Origin: Erysipelothrix sp. | GTDB lineage: Bacteria > Bacillota_I > Bacilli_A > Erysipelotrichales > Erysipelotrichaceae | Assembly: GCA_012512495.1 (NCBI GenBank) | Contig: JAAZEC010000051.1 | Location: forward strand, 1 to 14,954 | DNA length: 14,954 bases | Reading direction: 5' to 3' | Part shown: one piece after another, positions 1 through 7,790 of the stretch | Layout: each line of letters begins with the position of its first letter | Position numbering within the stretch: position 1 is the first letter of the stretch | Notes under the pieces: model-generated | Database searches by the model: none | What the model was told of the DNA's origin: nothing | What the model saw: only the letters and a program-made list of their open reading frames with translations | Translations under genes and position numbers: made by a program

Positions 1-105
1 TAGATACGCAAGTCAGTTTCTCAGGCTCATTTACGATTTTTATTTTTCACAACGACCCATAACTATCATAAGGGTTATTAAATCTTAAATCAATAGGTTC
101 GTATA
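1..105. other. AT-rich upstream spacer, no gene recognised
   Basis: This stretch before the valS promoter is AT-rich and carries stop codons in all frames I read. There is a weak inverted repeat around 55-79 (ATAAC near 60-64 and GTTAT at 75-79), but it lacks a T-tract and I do not call it a terminator. It could be the tail of an intergenic region behind a gene outside the window. Confidence 0.4.
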
Positions 106-134
106 TTGTATGTCCATTAAAATTAGTGTACAAT
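106..134 (+). promoter_or_regulatory. Candidate sigma-A promoter for valS
   Basis: A -10 box TACAAT lies at 129-134 and a weak -35 box TTGTAT at 106-111, with a 17-nt spacer. The predicted transcript start near 141 falls just before the first helix of the T-box leader, which is where a leader promoter should be. The -10 box is good and the -35 box is poor; the fit to the leader is what makes it credible. Confidence 0.55.
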
Positions 135-140
135 GTGTTC

Positions 141-347
141 AAGTCAAACAATAGAAGAGTAGTCTTTTCTTTAGTAATCAGAGAGTTTGTGGATGGTGGA
201 AACAAACCAAGAAGAAAAAACGAAAGTCATCTATTGGACAAAGGTCTGAATTAAGTAGGGCTTTTCGTATCTCGGCGTTAACGAAATTGAGAAATAAGAG
301 AAGGTGGTACCACGCAATTCTGCGTCCTTGGTGGCCATTTTTTATTT
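141..347 (+). promoter_or_regulatory. T-box leader of valS, Val (GTC) specifier
   Basis: This is a tRNA-sensing T-box riboswitch. The Stem I base pairs CAATAGA (149-155) with TCTATTG (230-236) perfectly. Above it the specifier loop has AGTA at 158-161 on the 5' side and GAAAGTCA at 222-229 on the 3' side, the usual layout, which places the specifier codon GTC (Val) at 226-228. A distal hairpin pairs GTTTG (185-189) with CAAAC (203-207). A second hairpin pairs TTTCGT (263-268) with ACGAAA (281-286), and its loop TCTC (270-273) can pair with GAGA (289-292), like a Stem IIA/B pseudoknot. The conserved T-box AAGGTGGTACCACG is at 301-314; its TGGT (305-308) can pair with the ACCA end of an uncharged tRNA. 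When uncharged tRNA-Val binds, the antiterminator AAGG...CCTT should form and valS should be transcribed. Confidence 0.95.
305..343 (+). terminator. T-box-regulated terminator before valS
   Basis: The terminator uses T-box bases: TGGTACC (305-311) and ACGCA (312-316) pair with TGCGT (321-325) and, past a CCTT bulge and one further bulged base, with GGT...GCCA (330-337). A run of six T follows at 338-343. The CCTT at 326-329 is the 3' half of the competing antiterminator, so the two structures exclude each other. Confidence 0.8.
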
Positions 348-349
348 TC

Positions 350-365
350 AGGAGGAATGAACATG
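350..365 (+). promoter_or_regulatory. Ribosome binding site that fixes the valS start
   Basis: AGGAGG at 350-355 is followed by two in-frame ATG codons at 357 and 363. The first is only 1 nt from the Shine-Dalgarno core, too close for normal initiation. The second is 7 nt away and is therefore chosen. Confidence 0.8.
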
Positions 366-2960
366 AAGTTAGACACAATTTACAAACACCACGAAGTCGA
401 AGAAAAGACATACGAGAAATGGGTCAGCGAAGGGTATTTTACCGCCGGTGATACCAGCAAGGCTCCTTATTCTATAATTATACCACCGCCAAATGTCACG
501 GGTAAATTACACCTCGGTCATACGTGGGACAATACTCTTCAAGATATGTTGGCACGCTATCATCGCCTTCAGGGTAAAGACGTTCTCTACCTCCCTGGAA
601 TGGACCATGCCGGTATCGCTACCCAAGCTAAAGTTGACCAAAGACTCAAAGAGATGGGTAAAAGCCGTTACGACATGGGACGCGAGGAGTTTTTAGAGTA
701 TGCCTGGAGCTGGAAAGAAGAATATGCGGGATATATTCGTGAACAGTGGGCTAAGAGTGGACTCTCCCTAGACTATTCAAGAGAAGCGTTCACGCTTGAT
801 GAAAACCTCAGCAAAGCCGTTAATAAAGTCTTTGTTGATTTATATAACGATGGTCTGATTTTCAGAGGCAAACGTATCATTAACTGGGATCCTGCCGCGA
901 AGACAGCCCTCAGCAACATTGAGGTCATCCACAAAGAGATCGAAGGCCACTTCTGGACCTTCAAGTATCGTATTGTTGGCAGTGACGAAGTACTCGAAGT
1001 CGCCACCACCAGACCAGAAACCATGTTTGGGGATGTTTGTGTCGTCGTCAACCCTAAGGACGAACGCTACCAGCACCTGATTGGTCAAAAGGCCATCAAT
1101 CCTGCCAATGGTCAACCGCTAGTCATTATTGCGGATGAGTACGTTGACATTGAGTTTGGGACCGGGGCTATGAAATGTACGCCAGCCCACGATCCTAACG
1201 ACTTCATTATCGGTCAGAAATACCATTTAGAAATGCCCATCTGTATGAATACCGATGGCACCATGAATGAGTTGGCCAATGAATTTGAAGGACAGGATCG
1301 TTTCGAATGCCGTGAAAAACTAGTCGCTAAAATCGAACAAGAGGGCAACCTCATTAGCGTGGAAACACACATCCATGAAGTCGGTCACTCCGAAAGAACC
1401 GATGTTATTGTAGAGCCTTATCTATCAGAGCAATGGTTTGTGGAAATGAAACCATTAGCTGAAGAAGTTTTAAAATATCAGAGAGCAGATGAAACAAAAA
1501 TCCAATTCTATCCAGATCGTTTCGAAAAAACCTTCAATCACTGGCTAGAGAATATTGAAGACTGGACAATCTCCCGACAACTTTGGTGGGGCCACCGTAT
1601 TCCTGCTTGGTATCATAATGAAACTGGGGAAGTCCATGTCAGTGCGAATGGACCTAGTGATCCTGAAAACTGGACTCAAGATCCCGATGTACTAGATACC
1701 TGGTTTAGTAGTGCCCTATGGCCATTCTCAACCTTAGGCTGGCCAGAAGAGACCAGTGATTTGGAACGCTATTATCCAAACAGTGTCATGGTCACTGGTT
1801 ATGACATTATCTTCTTCTGGGTTGCCCGGATGGCCTTCATGGGCAGATATTTCACGAAATCGAGACCGTTCAAAGATGTTCTCATTCATGGTTTAGTTCG
1901 GGATGAACAGGGCCGTAAAATGAGCAAGTCATTGGGTAATGGGATTGATCCACTGGATGTCATTGAAGAATATGGTATCGATGCCTTACGGTTCTTCTTG
2001 ACGACCAACTCTACCCCGGGTCAGGATTTACGATACTCTGCTGAGAAAGTCAAAGCCTCCTGGAATTTCATCAATAAGATTTATAATTCATCGCGCTTTG
2101 TCTTACTATACTTACCAGAAGATTTTACGTTAGAAAAAGTCTCATTGGATAACCTGTCTTCGATTGACCGCTGGATTCTACATCGTTTCAATGAGACAAA
2201 CCAATCTGTTAGTCAGCACATGGAGGAATATGAGTTCGCCATGGTTGGTAATGAGTTACAGAAGTTCATCTGGGAAGATTTCTGTTCCTGGTATATTGAG
2301 TTGTCGAAAGCTCAGCTTCAATCCGATGATGAAACAGTTTTGACAGCCACGTATTCCACGCTACTTGTCGTATTAAGTGGCATAGTTAAGATGATTCATC
2401 CCTTCATGCCATTCGTGTCTGAAGCGATCTATCAGGCTTTACCACATGAGTATGATTCGATCAATCTTGAGAAGTGGCCAACAATCATTGAGGGTATCAC
2501 TGAAGTAGTCGAGGTTGAATCACTGATTGAGATTATTGAACAGGTCCGAAAGACTCGTGTCGATTTCAATCTGAAACCTTCACTTGACTTGAAGGGTTTA
2601 CTGAGGGATACCACTGGCACTGCTCTTGAGTTGGAAGCGGGTCTCTCGACGATGTTGTATAAGCTTGGTAAGCTTGAGCTTGTGAGTTCTATTGAAGAGG
2701 AAACAATTCTTCTGCCACTCTCGTTTGGTACCATTGAGCTGATTAAGGCTGACCTGATTGACATTGAGGCAGAGAAGGAAAAGCTTGAAAATCAAAAACT
2801 ACATTTCGAGAAGGAAATCGAAAGAGCACAGAAGATGCTAGCGAATCCTAACTTTGTGAAGAGGGCTCCTGTTGAGAAAGTTGAAGAGGAGCGTAAGAAA
2901 CTTGAGAATTATGAACACCAGTATCAGGTGGTCGTGAAACAGTTGAAAAAAATCGTATAA
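363..2960 (+). CDS. valS: Valyl-tRNA synthetase
   Basis: This cytoplasmic class I aminoacyl-tRNA synthetase charges tRNA-Val with valine using ATP. The 865-residue product has the class I signature as HLGH at residues 50-53, after a PPPNVTG stretch typical of ValRS. The CP1 editing domain is marked by TTRPET at 215-220, where mischarged threonine is removed. The second ATP-binding signature KMSKS is at 519-523. An anticodon-binding helical domain follows, and roughly the last 65 residues are a Lys/Glu-rich coiled coil (the ValRS C-terminal arm that contacts tRNA). Length and domain order are normal for a bacterial ValRS. Start 363 is chosen over 357 because of Shine-Dalgarno spacing. The gene is expressed alone, from its own T-box leader to its own terminator, so its level should follow uncharged tRNA-Val. 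Confidence 0.98.
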   Translation: MKLDTIYKHHEVEEKTYEKWVSEGYFTAGDTSKAPYSIIIPPPNVTGKLHLGHTWDNTLQDMLARYHRLQGKDVLYLPGMDHAGIATQAKVDQRLKEMGKSRYDMGREEFLEYAWSWKEEYAGYIREQWAKSGLSLDYSREAFTLDENLSKAVNKVFVDLYNDGLIFRGKRIINWDPAAKTALSNIEVIHKEIEGHFWTFKYRIVGSDEVLEVATTRPETMFGDVCVVVNPKDERYQHLIGQKAINPANGQPLVIIADEYVDIEFGTGAMKCTPAHDPNDFIIGQKYHLEMPICMNTDGTMNELANEFEGQDRFECREKLVAKIEQEGNLISVETHIHEVGHSERTDVIVEPYLSEQWFVEMKPLAEEVLKYQRADETKIQFYPDRFEKTFNHWLENIEDWTISRQLWWGHRIPAWYHNETGEVHVSANGPSDPENWTQDPDVLDTWFSSALWPFSTLGWPEETSDLERYYPNSVMVTGYDIIFFWVARMAFMGRYFTKSRPFKDVLIHGLVRDEQGRKMSKSLGNGIDPLDVIEEYGIDALRFFLTTNSTPGQDLRYSAEKVKASWNFINKIYNSSRFVLLYLPEDFTLEKVSLDNLSSIDRWILHRFNETNQSVSQHMEEYEFAMVGNELQKFIWEDFCSWYIELSKAQLQSDDETVLTATYSTLLVVLSGIVKMIHPFMPFVSEAIYQALPHEYDSINLEKWPTIIEGITEVVEVESLIEIIEQVRKTRVDFNLKPSLDLKGLLRDTTGTALELEAGLSTMLYKLGKLELVSSIEEETILLPLSFGTIELIKADLIDIEAEKEKLENQKLHFEKEIERAQKMLANPNFVKRAPVEKVEEERKKLENYEHQYQVVVKQLKKIV

Positions 2961-2982
2961 TCAATACGGTTTTTTTCAACTG
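2940..2982. terminator. Long palindromic terminator at the valS end
   Basis: A 19-bp hairpin runs from 2940-2958 to 2964-2982 around the loop AATCA, with a single G-T pair. It begins inside the last valS codons and includes the stop codon. The inner GC-containing part (ATCGTAT with ATACGGT) is followed by a seven-T run, and the matching A run lies on the other side, so it could also work on the opposite strand. Confidence 0.85.
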
Positions 2983-3012
2983 TAAGCCCTTATCATTTCG
3001 TTTGAATAGGCT

Positions 3013-3041
3013 TTCAAATCGACGCTAGTTTGTTGTATAAT
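3013..3041 (+). promoter_or_regulatory. Sigma-A promoter for ppdK
   Basis: A perfect TATAAT sits at 3036-3041. A moderate -35 box TTCAAA is at 3013-3018, 17 nt upstream. Initiation near 3048 would give a leader of about 20 nt holding AGGAGG at 3059-3064. The promoter overlaps an in-frame upstream TTG at 3030, which argues against that longer start. Confidence 0.75.
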
Positions 3042-3068
3042 AGTGGAGACAAAAAAAGAGGAGGAAAT

Positions 3069-5687
3069 ATGAGTAAATTTGTTTACAAATTCTCAGAAGG
3101 AAACGGCACTATGCGTGAACTTCTGGGAGGAAAAGGCGCAAACCTTGCGGAAATGACTCGTATCGGTTTACCTGTTCCTACAGGGTTTATTGTTACAACA
3201 GAAGCTTGTAATGACTACTATGCACAAAAGGCAACAATGTCTAGTGCAATTGTTGAAGAAATTCGTGAACATGTCGCAAGTTTAGAAGAAAGAACAGGCA
3301 AGAAATTCGGTGATCTTGAGAATCCGTTACTTGTTTCTGTTCGTTCAGGCTCACGTGCTTCTATGCCAGGAATGATGGATACTGTTCTAAATCTTGGAAT
3401 CAATGATGTCGTTGTTGAATCATTAGTGAAGAAATCTGGTAACGAAAAGTTTGCTTATGACAGCTATCGCCGCTTCATCCAAATGTTCGCGGACGTGGTG
3501 ATGGAGGTTCCAAAAGCAGAATTTGAAGTCATTATCGATGAAATGAAGGAAGCCAGAGGCATTACTTTGGACTCCGAGTTCACTGGTGATGATCTTAAAG
3601 AGATGGTCCAAAAGTTCAAGGACTACTATCGTTCTCAAAAGAATGTTGACTTCCCTGATGATCCATTTGAACAACTAATCGAAGCAATCAAGGCGGTCTT
3701 CAAATCATGGAACAATGACCGTGCCATTTACTACCGTCATATGCACGATATCCCAGGAAGCTGGGGCACTGCGGTTAACGTTCAAGAAATGGTCTTCGGT
3801 AACTTGGGCGAAGATAGCGCATCCGGTGTTGCGTTTACACGTAACCCAGCAACAGGAGAAAAGGCCATCTTCGGTGAGTATTTAGTAAATGCTCAAGGAG
3901 AGGACGTTGTCGCTGGTACTCGTACTCCTTCACCTATGAGTGAATTAGAAACGCAAATGCCAGAAATTTATAAGCAATTCACAGAATTTAGTGCTATATT
4001 AGAAAACCACTATAAAGATATGCAAGACTTGGAGTTTACGATTGAACAAGGCGTACTCTACATGTTACAAACTCGTAGTGGTAAGAGAACAGCAGCTGCT
4101 GCGCTTAAGATTGCGGTAGACTTGGTTGCTGAAGGGCTTATTACTAAAGAAGAAGCCGTTCTTCAAATCAATCCTCAATTATTGGATGCTTTATTGCACC
4201 CACAATTTGACGAGGCTGATCTAGCAAAAGCCAATGTGGTTGGTAGCGGACTCGCTGCTTCACCAGGCGCTGCTACTGGACGCGTAGTCTTCACTGCTGA
4301 ACAAGCCAAAGAATGGGCTGATCGTGGTGAGAAAGTCGTCTTAGTACGCTTAGAAACATCTCCAGAAGACATCGAAGGTATGCACGTATCTTCAGGTATC
4401 CTTACCGCTCGTGGCGGAATGACCTCACACGCTGCTGTTGTAGCACGTGGTATCGGTACTTGCTGTGTCTCAGGCGTTAAGGAACTTCACTTTAATGCTA
4501 ATGGCTTTGAACTTGGTGGCAATCAATTCAATCTAGGGGATCCAATTTCACTAGATGGAACAACAGGCCGTGTCTATTCAGGTAACATCAAGACAGTCGA
4601 TGCGACTATCTCGGGTGACTTTGAAGAGTTCATGGGTTGGGCTGACGAATTCCGTACCATGGGTGTCAGAACTAATGCTGACTCACCAGCTGATGCTGCC
4701 AAAGCGATTGACTTCGGCGCTGAAGGTATTGGTTTAGTTCGTACAGAGCACATGTTCTTTGAAGCTGATCGTATTAAAGCTATGCGTGAAATGATTGTTG
4801 CGAAGACTGAAGAGTCCCGTCGTAAGGCACTTGCTAAGCTTCTACCAATCCAACAAAAAGACTTTGAAGGTATTTATGAAGTCATGAAAGAGCTACCTGT
4901 GACAATTCGTTACTTGGATCCACCACTTCATGAATTCCTACCTACTGAAGAGAAAGATATTCTTGAAATTGCTACTGAACTGGAAATGGAAGTTTCTGAG
5001 CTCAAGGAAATTATTGCTAGCCTTCATGAGTTCAACCCAATGATGGGTCACCGTGGTGTCCGTTTAGCAGTCTCATATCCTGAAATTGCAGAGATGCAAA
5101 CAACGGCCGTAATTCAGGCAGCTTTAGCTGTTACGAAACGTCTAAATATTTCAATCCATCCTGAAATCATGATCCCATTAGTGGGTGATGTTAAGGAGTT
5201 GACTTATGTTAAGGAGTTCGTCGTTGAGACAGCCGATCGCTTGATTGCTGAATCAGGACAAACACTGGAATACTCAGTGGGTACCATGATTGAAATACCT
5301 CGTGCCTGCTTAGTGGCCGATGAAATAGCGAAAGAAGCTGACTTCTTCTCGTTTGGTACGAATGACTTGACTCAAATGACCTTTGGTTTCTCACGAGACG
5401 ATGCTGCTACCTTCCTCACAGACTACTATGATAAGAATGTCTATGAGAGAGATCCGTTTGCTCGTATGGACCAAGAGGGTGTTGGTCAACTAGTTAAGAC
5501 TGCTGTCAAACTTGGTCGCTCAACTAAACCTGATTTGAAGTGCGGTATCTGTGGTGAACATGGTGGCGATCCTGCAACGATTGAATACCTCTATCAAGTA
5601 GGACTTGATTATGTTTCCTGCTCCCCATTCCGTGTACCAATTGCTCGTTTAGCAGCTGCTCAAGCGTCAATCAAATACGGTAAATAA
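3069..5687 (+). CDS. ppdK: Pyruvate, phosphate dikinase
   Basis: This enzyme interconverts pyruvate + ATP + Pi and phosphoenolpyruvate + AMP + PPi. In fermentative bacteria it often runs in the pyruvate-forming direction in a PPi-linked glycolysis; the direction here is inference. The 872-residue length matches the classic enzyme (about 874). The N-terminal nucleotide-binding domain contains GGKGANLAEM and SVRSGSRASMPGMMDT. The swivelling phosphohistidine domain has GGMTSHAAVVARG, with the phosphorylated histidine at H454 (H455 in the Clostridium symbiosum enzyme). The C-terminal PEP/pyruvate barrel ends in KCGICGEHGGDP, with C828 the likely general acid. Thr452, two residues before H454, is the site that the PPDK regulatory protein modifies in some species; no gene for that protein is nearby. 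The ATG at 3069 follows AGGAGG by 4 nt and is preferred over the upstream TTG. The gene is flanked by its own promoter and terminator. Confidence 0.98.
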   Translation: MSKFVYKFSEGNGTMRELLGGKGANLAEMTRIGLPVPTGFIVTTEACNDYYAQKATMSSAIVEEIREHVASLEERTGKKFGDLENPLLVSVRSGSRASMPGMMDTVLNLGINDVVVESLVKKSGNEKFAYDSYRRFIQMFADVVMEVPKAEFEVIIDEMKEARGITLDSEFTGDDLKEMVQKFKDYYRSQKNVDFPDDPFEQLIEAIKAVFKSWNNDRAIYYRHMHDIPGSWGTAVNVQEMVFGNLGEDSASGVAFTRNPATGEKAIFGEYLVNAQGEDVVAGTRTPSPMSELETQMPEIYKQFTEFSAILENHYKDMQDLEFTIEQGVLYMLQTRSGKRTAAAALKIAVDLVAEGLITKEEAVLQINPQLLDALLHPQFDEADLAKANVVGSGLAASPGAATGRVVFTAEQAKEWADRGEKVVLVRLETSPEDIEGMHVSSGILTARGGMTSHAAVVARGIGTCCVSGVKELHFNANGFELGGNQFNLGDPISLDGTTGRVYSGNIKTVDATISGDFEEFMGWADEFRTMGVRTNADSPADAAKAIDFGAEGIGLVRTEHMFFEADRIKAMREMIVAKTEESRRKALAKLLPIQQKDFEGIYEVMKELPVTIRYLDPPLHEFLPTEEKDILEIATELEMEVSELKEIIASLHEFNPMMGHRGVRLAVSYPEIAEMQTTAVIQAALAVTKRLNISIHPEIMIPLVGDVKELTYVKEFVVETADRLIAESGQTLEYSVGTMIEIPRACLVADEIAKEADFFSFGTNDLTQMTFGFSRDDAATFLTDYYDKNVYERDPFARMDQEGVGQLVKTAVKLGRSTKPDLKCGICGEHGGDPATIEYLYQVGLDYVSCSPFRVPIARLAAAQASIKYGK

Positions 5688-5693
5688 GCTATC

Positions 5694-5725
5694 AAAACCT
5701 AGAGTTTCATAAATTCTAGGTTTTT
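5694..5725 (+). terminator. Rho-independent terminator after ppdK
   Basis: A 10-bp perfect stem pairs AAAACCTAGA (5694-5703) with TCTAGGTTTT (5715-5724) around an 11-nt loop. The stem ends in a five-T run, and the A run on the other side means it could partly act on the opposite strand as well. Confidence 0.8.
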
Positions 5726-5739
5726 CTTTGGGAAAAGTG

Positions 5740-5768
5740 TTGACGTGTTACGTCGTTTCATGTATTAT
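5740..5768 (+). promoter_or_regulatory. Promoter of the GntR-ABC operon
   Basis: The -35 box TTGACG (5740-5745) and -10 box TATTAT (5763-5768) are separated by 17 nt, each one base from consensus. It is among the best matches in the window, so the operon should be strongly expressed when not repressed. Confidence 0.85.
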
Positions 5769-5787
5769 GTACTTAGTACATGATACA
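5761..5787. promoter_or_regulatory. Palindromic operator over the -10 box
   Basis: The left arm TGTATTATGTAC (5761-5772), a 3-nt centre TTA and the right arm GTACATGATACA (5776-5787) form a 12-3-12 inverted repeat with 11 of 12 positions matched. It covers the whole -10 box and the expected start point near 5775. That position, directly before a GntR-type repressor gene, indicates negative autoregulation. YtrA-type GntR regulators are known to bind palindromes with GTAC-like arms in their own promoters; binding here is inferred. Confidence 0.8.
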
Positions 5788-5802
5788 GAGAAAGGAGACC
5801 TC

Positions 5803-6165
5803 ATGAAATTTAATGAATCCGCACCGATTTATTTGCAAATTATTGAAGATATCAAATCAAAAATCATCACCGGCGAGTATCAACCTGGCCAGCGAATAGA
5901 TTCTGTACGGGATATGGCTCTAGATTATGGCATTAATCCAAATACGATTCAAAAAGCACTCGCAGAATGTGAAAATCAGAACCTCCTTTATAATGAAGGA
6001 CCTAATGGTCGCTTCATCAGCGAGGATACTGAAATGATAGAAAAACTAAAGGAAGACCAGATCAACCTAGTCATTACTGAATGTATAAAAACAATGAAAC
6101 GCTATGGTTTAAGTATTCCGAGAATGATACAATTAATCCAGGAAATAGGAGAAAGGGAGAATTAA
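5803..6165 (+). CDS. GntR-family repressor, YtrA type
   Basis: A 120-residue DNA-binding regulator. The N-terminal winged helix-turn-helix (about residues 8-75) has the GntR signatures PIYLQIIEDIKSKI, GEYQPGQRIDSVRDMA and INPNTIQKAL. Only about 45 residues follow the wing, too few for the larger FadR, HutC or MocR effector domains, which is the hallmark of the YtrA subfamily. Such proteins usually repress their own ABC transporter operon and respond to cell-envelope stress or small ligands; the inducer cannot be read from sequence. The start at 5803 has AAAGGAG 5 nt upstream. A longer in-frame reading from 5728 would run through the -35, -10 and operator and is rejected. The stop is 1 nt before the ATPase gene, so the two are surely cotranscribed. 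Confidence 0.93.
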   Translation: MKFNESAPIYLQIIEDIKSKIITGEYQPGQRIDSVRDMALDYGINPNTIQKALAECENQNLLYNEGPNGRFISEDTEMIEKLKEDQINLVITECIKTMKRYGLSIPRMIQLIQEIGEREN

Positions 6166-6166
6166 A

Positions 6167-6892
6167 ATGACAAGTGTCTTAGACAGCCAGCTAAGTAAAG
6201 ATTTCTTGATTCAAACCCGTGCATTATCTAAGAGCTATTCCGGTAGGAAAGCGCTGAATGATGTCAACCTCGACTTACAGAAGGGGAGAATTATCGGCCT
6301 TTGTGGTCCTAATGGATCCGGGAAGACCACCCTCATTAAAATCTTAGTAGGACTCTTACGGGATTATGATGGCGAAATCAAAATCAACGATCGCCATGTG
6401 GGATACGAATCCTTGCCATACATTTCATACCTACCTGACACAACCTACTTTGAAAAAAGTATGAAGGGTACCCAATGTATCGCCTTGTTTGAGGATATGT
6501 ATCAAGACTTTGACAAAGCCAAGATGTTGGAACTCTGTAAGCTACTCGATGTGAATCCTGAGGATTCGTTTAAAATCATGTCCAAGGGAATGCAGGAGAA
6601 GTTCCAATTAGCATTGGTGCTCTCAAGAAATGCTTTGATTTATCTGCTAGATGAACCAATTGGTGGAGTCGATCCGGCCTCACGGGAAAAAATCATGAAC
6701 ACCATTCTTAGCAGCTATGCCAAGAACTCCTTGTTGCTGATCTCGACGCACTTGATCTCAGACATTGAACCGGTGCTTGATGAAGTTATCTTCCTCAAGA
6801 ATGGTAGCGTGGAATTACACGAAGATTGTGACACGTTACGCCAACGAGAACAAAAATCAGTGGACGCATACTTCAGGGAGGTGTTCAGATAA
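6167..6892 (+). CDS. ABC transporter ATP-binding protein
   Basis: This 241-residue ATPase subunit powers the adjacent permease from the cytoplasmic face. Visible motifs are Walker A GPNGSGKTT (47-55), a Q-loop position occupied by Asp in YLPD (D91), signature MSKGM (138-142) instead of LSGGQ, Walker B LIYLLDEP (157-164), D-loop GGVD (166-169) and switch His in ISTH (H195). The non-canonical signature and Q-loop are common in the YtrB/BcrA-like exporter ATPases associated with short GntR regulators. GGGAG at 6155-6159 lies 7 nt before the ATG. The gene is the second of three, 1 nt after the repressor and overlapping the permease by 1 nt, so the three proteins are probably made in step. The substrate is unknown. 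Confidence 0.93.
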   Translation: MTSVLDSQLSKDFLIQTRALSKSYSGRKALNDVNLDLQKGRIIGLCGPNGSGKTTLIKILVGLLRDYDGEIKINDRHVGYESLPYISYLPDTTYFEKSMKGTQCIALFEDMYQDFDKAKMLELCKLLDVNPEDSFKIMSKGMQEKFQLALVLSRNALIYLLDEPIGGVDPASREKIMNTILSSYAKNSLLLISTHLISDIEPVLDEVIFLKNGSVELHEDCDTLRQREQKSVDAYFREVFR

Positions 6893-7686
6893 TGCTACTT
6901 AAACTAATTAAACATGACTTCAAGAATTCGTTTAAAGACTATGCCTTATTATATATCTTAATGATTGTCTTCTCGATTCTGTCTCCCTTGTTGATCAACT
7001 GGTCGACCAGCGGCATTATTGGTGGACTGGCATCCATCATGATTGTCTTCCTAGTCATTGGCTCGACGGTTATGGTGTTTGTGAATACAATTTCGTTTAT
7101 CAAGAGAAGACTGTTCTCTGATTCCTCTTACTTGAATTACACACTACCCGTGAGTATGGCACAGACGCTACTCTCGAAATTGATTGTCAGTATTTCAATG
7201 ATAATTCTGACCTCGATTCTAGCTCTGGCATCCTTGGCGTTGTTCACTTATGTTTTCTCACTTTGGGAATCCACATTGATACAAATGATTTGGAGTCAGC
7301 TTAAATACATCTTCGTTAATTTGCCTGATGGTCTATTACAAGTTGGCTTGGAACTATTGGTTCTCTATTTCGTAGAGTTATCGACTATGGTATTGGTTTT
7401 GATCCTCTCCTTTACTTTGGTAAATACATCTTTCGTTAAGAAGAAATCAAACGTATTCGTTCTATTACTTTACATGTTGATATCATTTGGTATCTCCATG
7501 ATTGATACAGCGGTTATGGCAATCCTGTCTATTGATATGTCTGTCATTCTGGATGCCTTATCAAGAGGGACGATTCTGTCAGGAATTCACCTCAGCATTG
7601 GTGTCACAACGGTGTACCAACTGTTAATATCAGGGGCATTGTTCCTGATTACCAATTACCTGCTAAATAACTATCTTGAGATTTAA
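6892..7686 (+). CDS. ABC transporter permease, six predicted TM helices
   Basis: A 264-residue integral membrane protein, the channel partner of the ATPase just upstream. I see six hydrophobic segments at roughly residues 18-36, 42-68, 92-120, 146-178, 186-214 and 236-260, with a positively charged cytoplasmic N-terminus (LKLIKHDFKNSFK) and a basic KKK turn near 181. The N-terminal pattern of a short amphipathic helix followed by the first membrane segment resembles ABC-2-type exporter permeases. There is one permease gene, so the transporter is likely a 2+2 homodimer. The start codon overlaps the ATPase stop by 1 nt (TAATG), with GGGAGG 10 nt upstream. A terminator follows, closing the operon. 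Export of a peptide, lipid or drug is plausible; the substrate is not determinable. Confidence 0.88.
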   Translation: MLLKLIKHDFKNSFKDYALLYILMIVFSILSPLLINWSTSGIIGGLASIMIVFLVIGSTVMVFVNTISFIKRRLFSDSSYLNYTLPVSMAQTLLSKLIVSISMIILTSILALASLALFTYVFSLWESTLIQMIWSQLKYIFVNLPDGLLQVGLELLVLYFVELSTMVLVLILSFTLVNTSFVKKKSNVFVLLLYMLISFGISMIDTAVMAILSIDMSVILDALSRGTILSGIHLSIGVTTVYQLLISGALFLITNYLLNNYLEI

Positions 7687-7702
7687 TTGATATAGATAGA
7701 TA

Positions 7703-7736
7703 AGAGAAGTGCATGCGAGCGCACTTCTTTTATTTT
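7703..7736 (+). terminator. Terminator of the GntR-ABC operon
   Basis: AGAAGTGC (7705-7712) pairs with GCACTTCT (7721-7728) around the loop ATGCGAGC, and the stem runs into TTTATTTT. It separates the transporter operon from the next gene. Confidence 0.85.
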
Positions 7737-7758
7737 GCTATAAATCTGACTTCATATT

Positions 7759-7767
7759 TGGTACAAT
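7759..7767 (+). promoter_or_regulatory. Candidate extended -10 promoter for the PLC-like gene
   Basis: TGG directly followed by TACAAT (7762-7767) fits an extended -10 element. No good -35 box is seen at 16-18 nt. It lies right after a terminator and about 20 nt before the ribosome binding site, so a promoter is needed here. Confidence 0.55.
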
Positions 7768-7790
7768 AGGGGTAATAAAGAGGTGATATG

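Noticed and set aside
55..79. Possible terminator of an upstream gene
   Set aside because: The pairing is short and interrupted and no T-tract follows.
357..362. Upstream ATG start for valS
   Set aside because: It is 1 nt from AGGAGG, while the ATG at 363 has 7-nt spacing and gives the usual ValRS beginning.
773..1115. Minus-strand open frames opposite valS and similar frames opposite ppdK, nagB and others
   Set aside because: They are shadows of the coding strand with no ribosome binding site, promoter or recognisable protein motif.
3030..3068. Upstream TTG start for ppdK
   Set aside because: The extension runs through the -10 box and the Shine-Dalgarno sequence, and is absent from normal PPDK N-termini.
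5728..5802. N-terminal extension of the GntR regulator
   Set aside because: The extra codons are the -35, -10 and operator DNA; AAAGGAG at 5791-5797 clearly serves the ATG at 5803.
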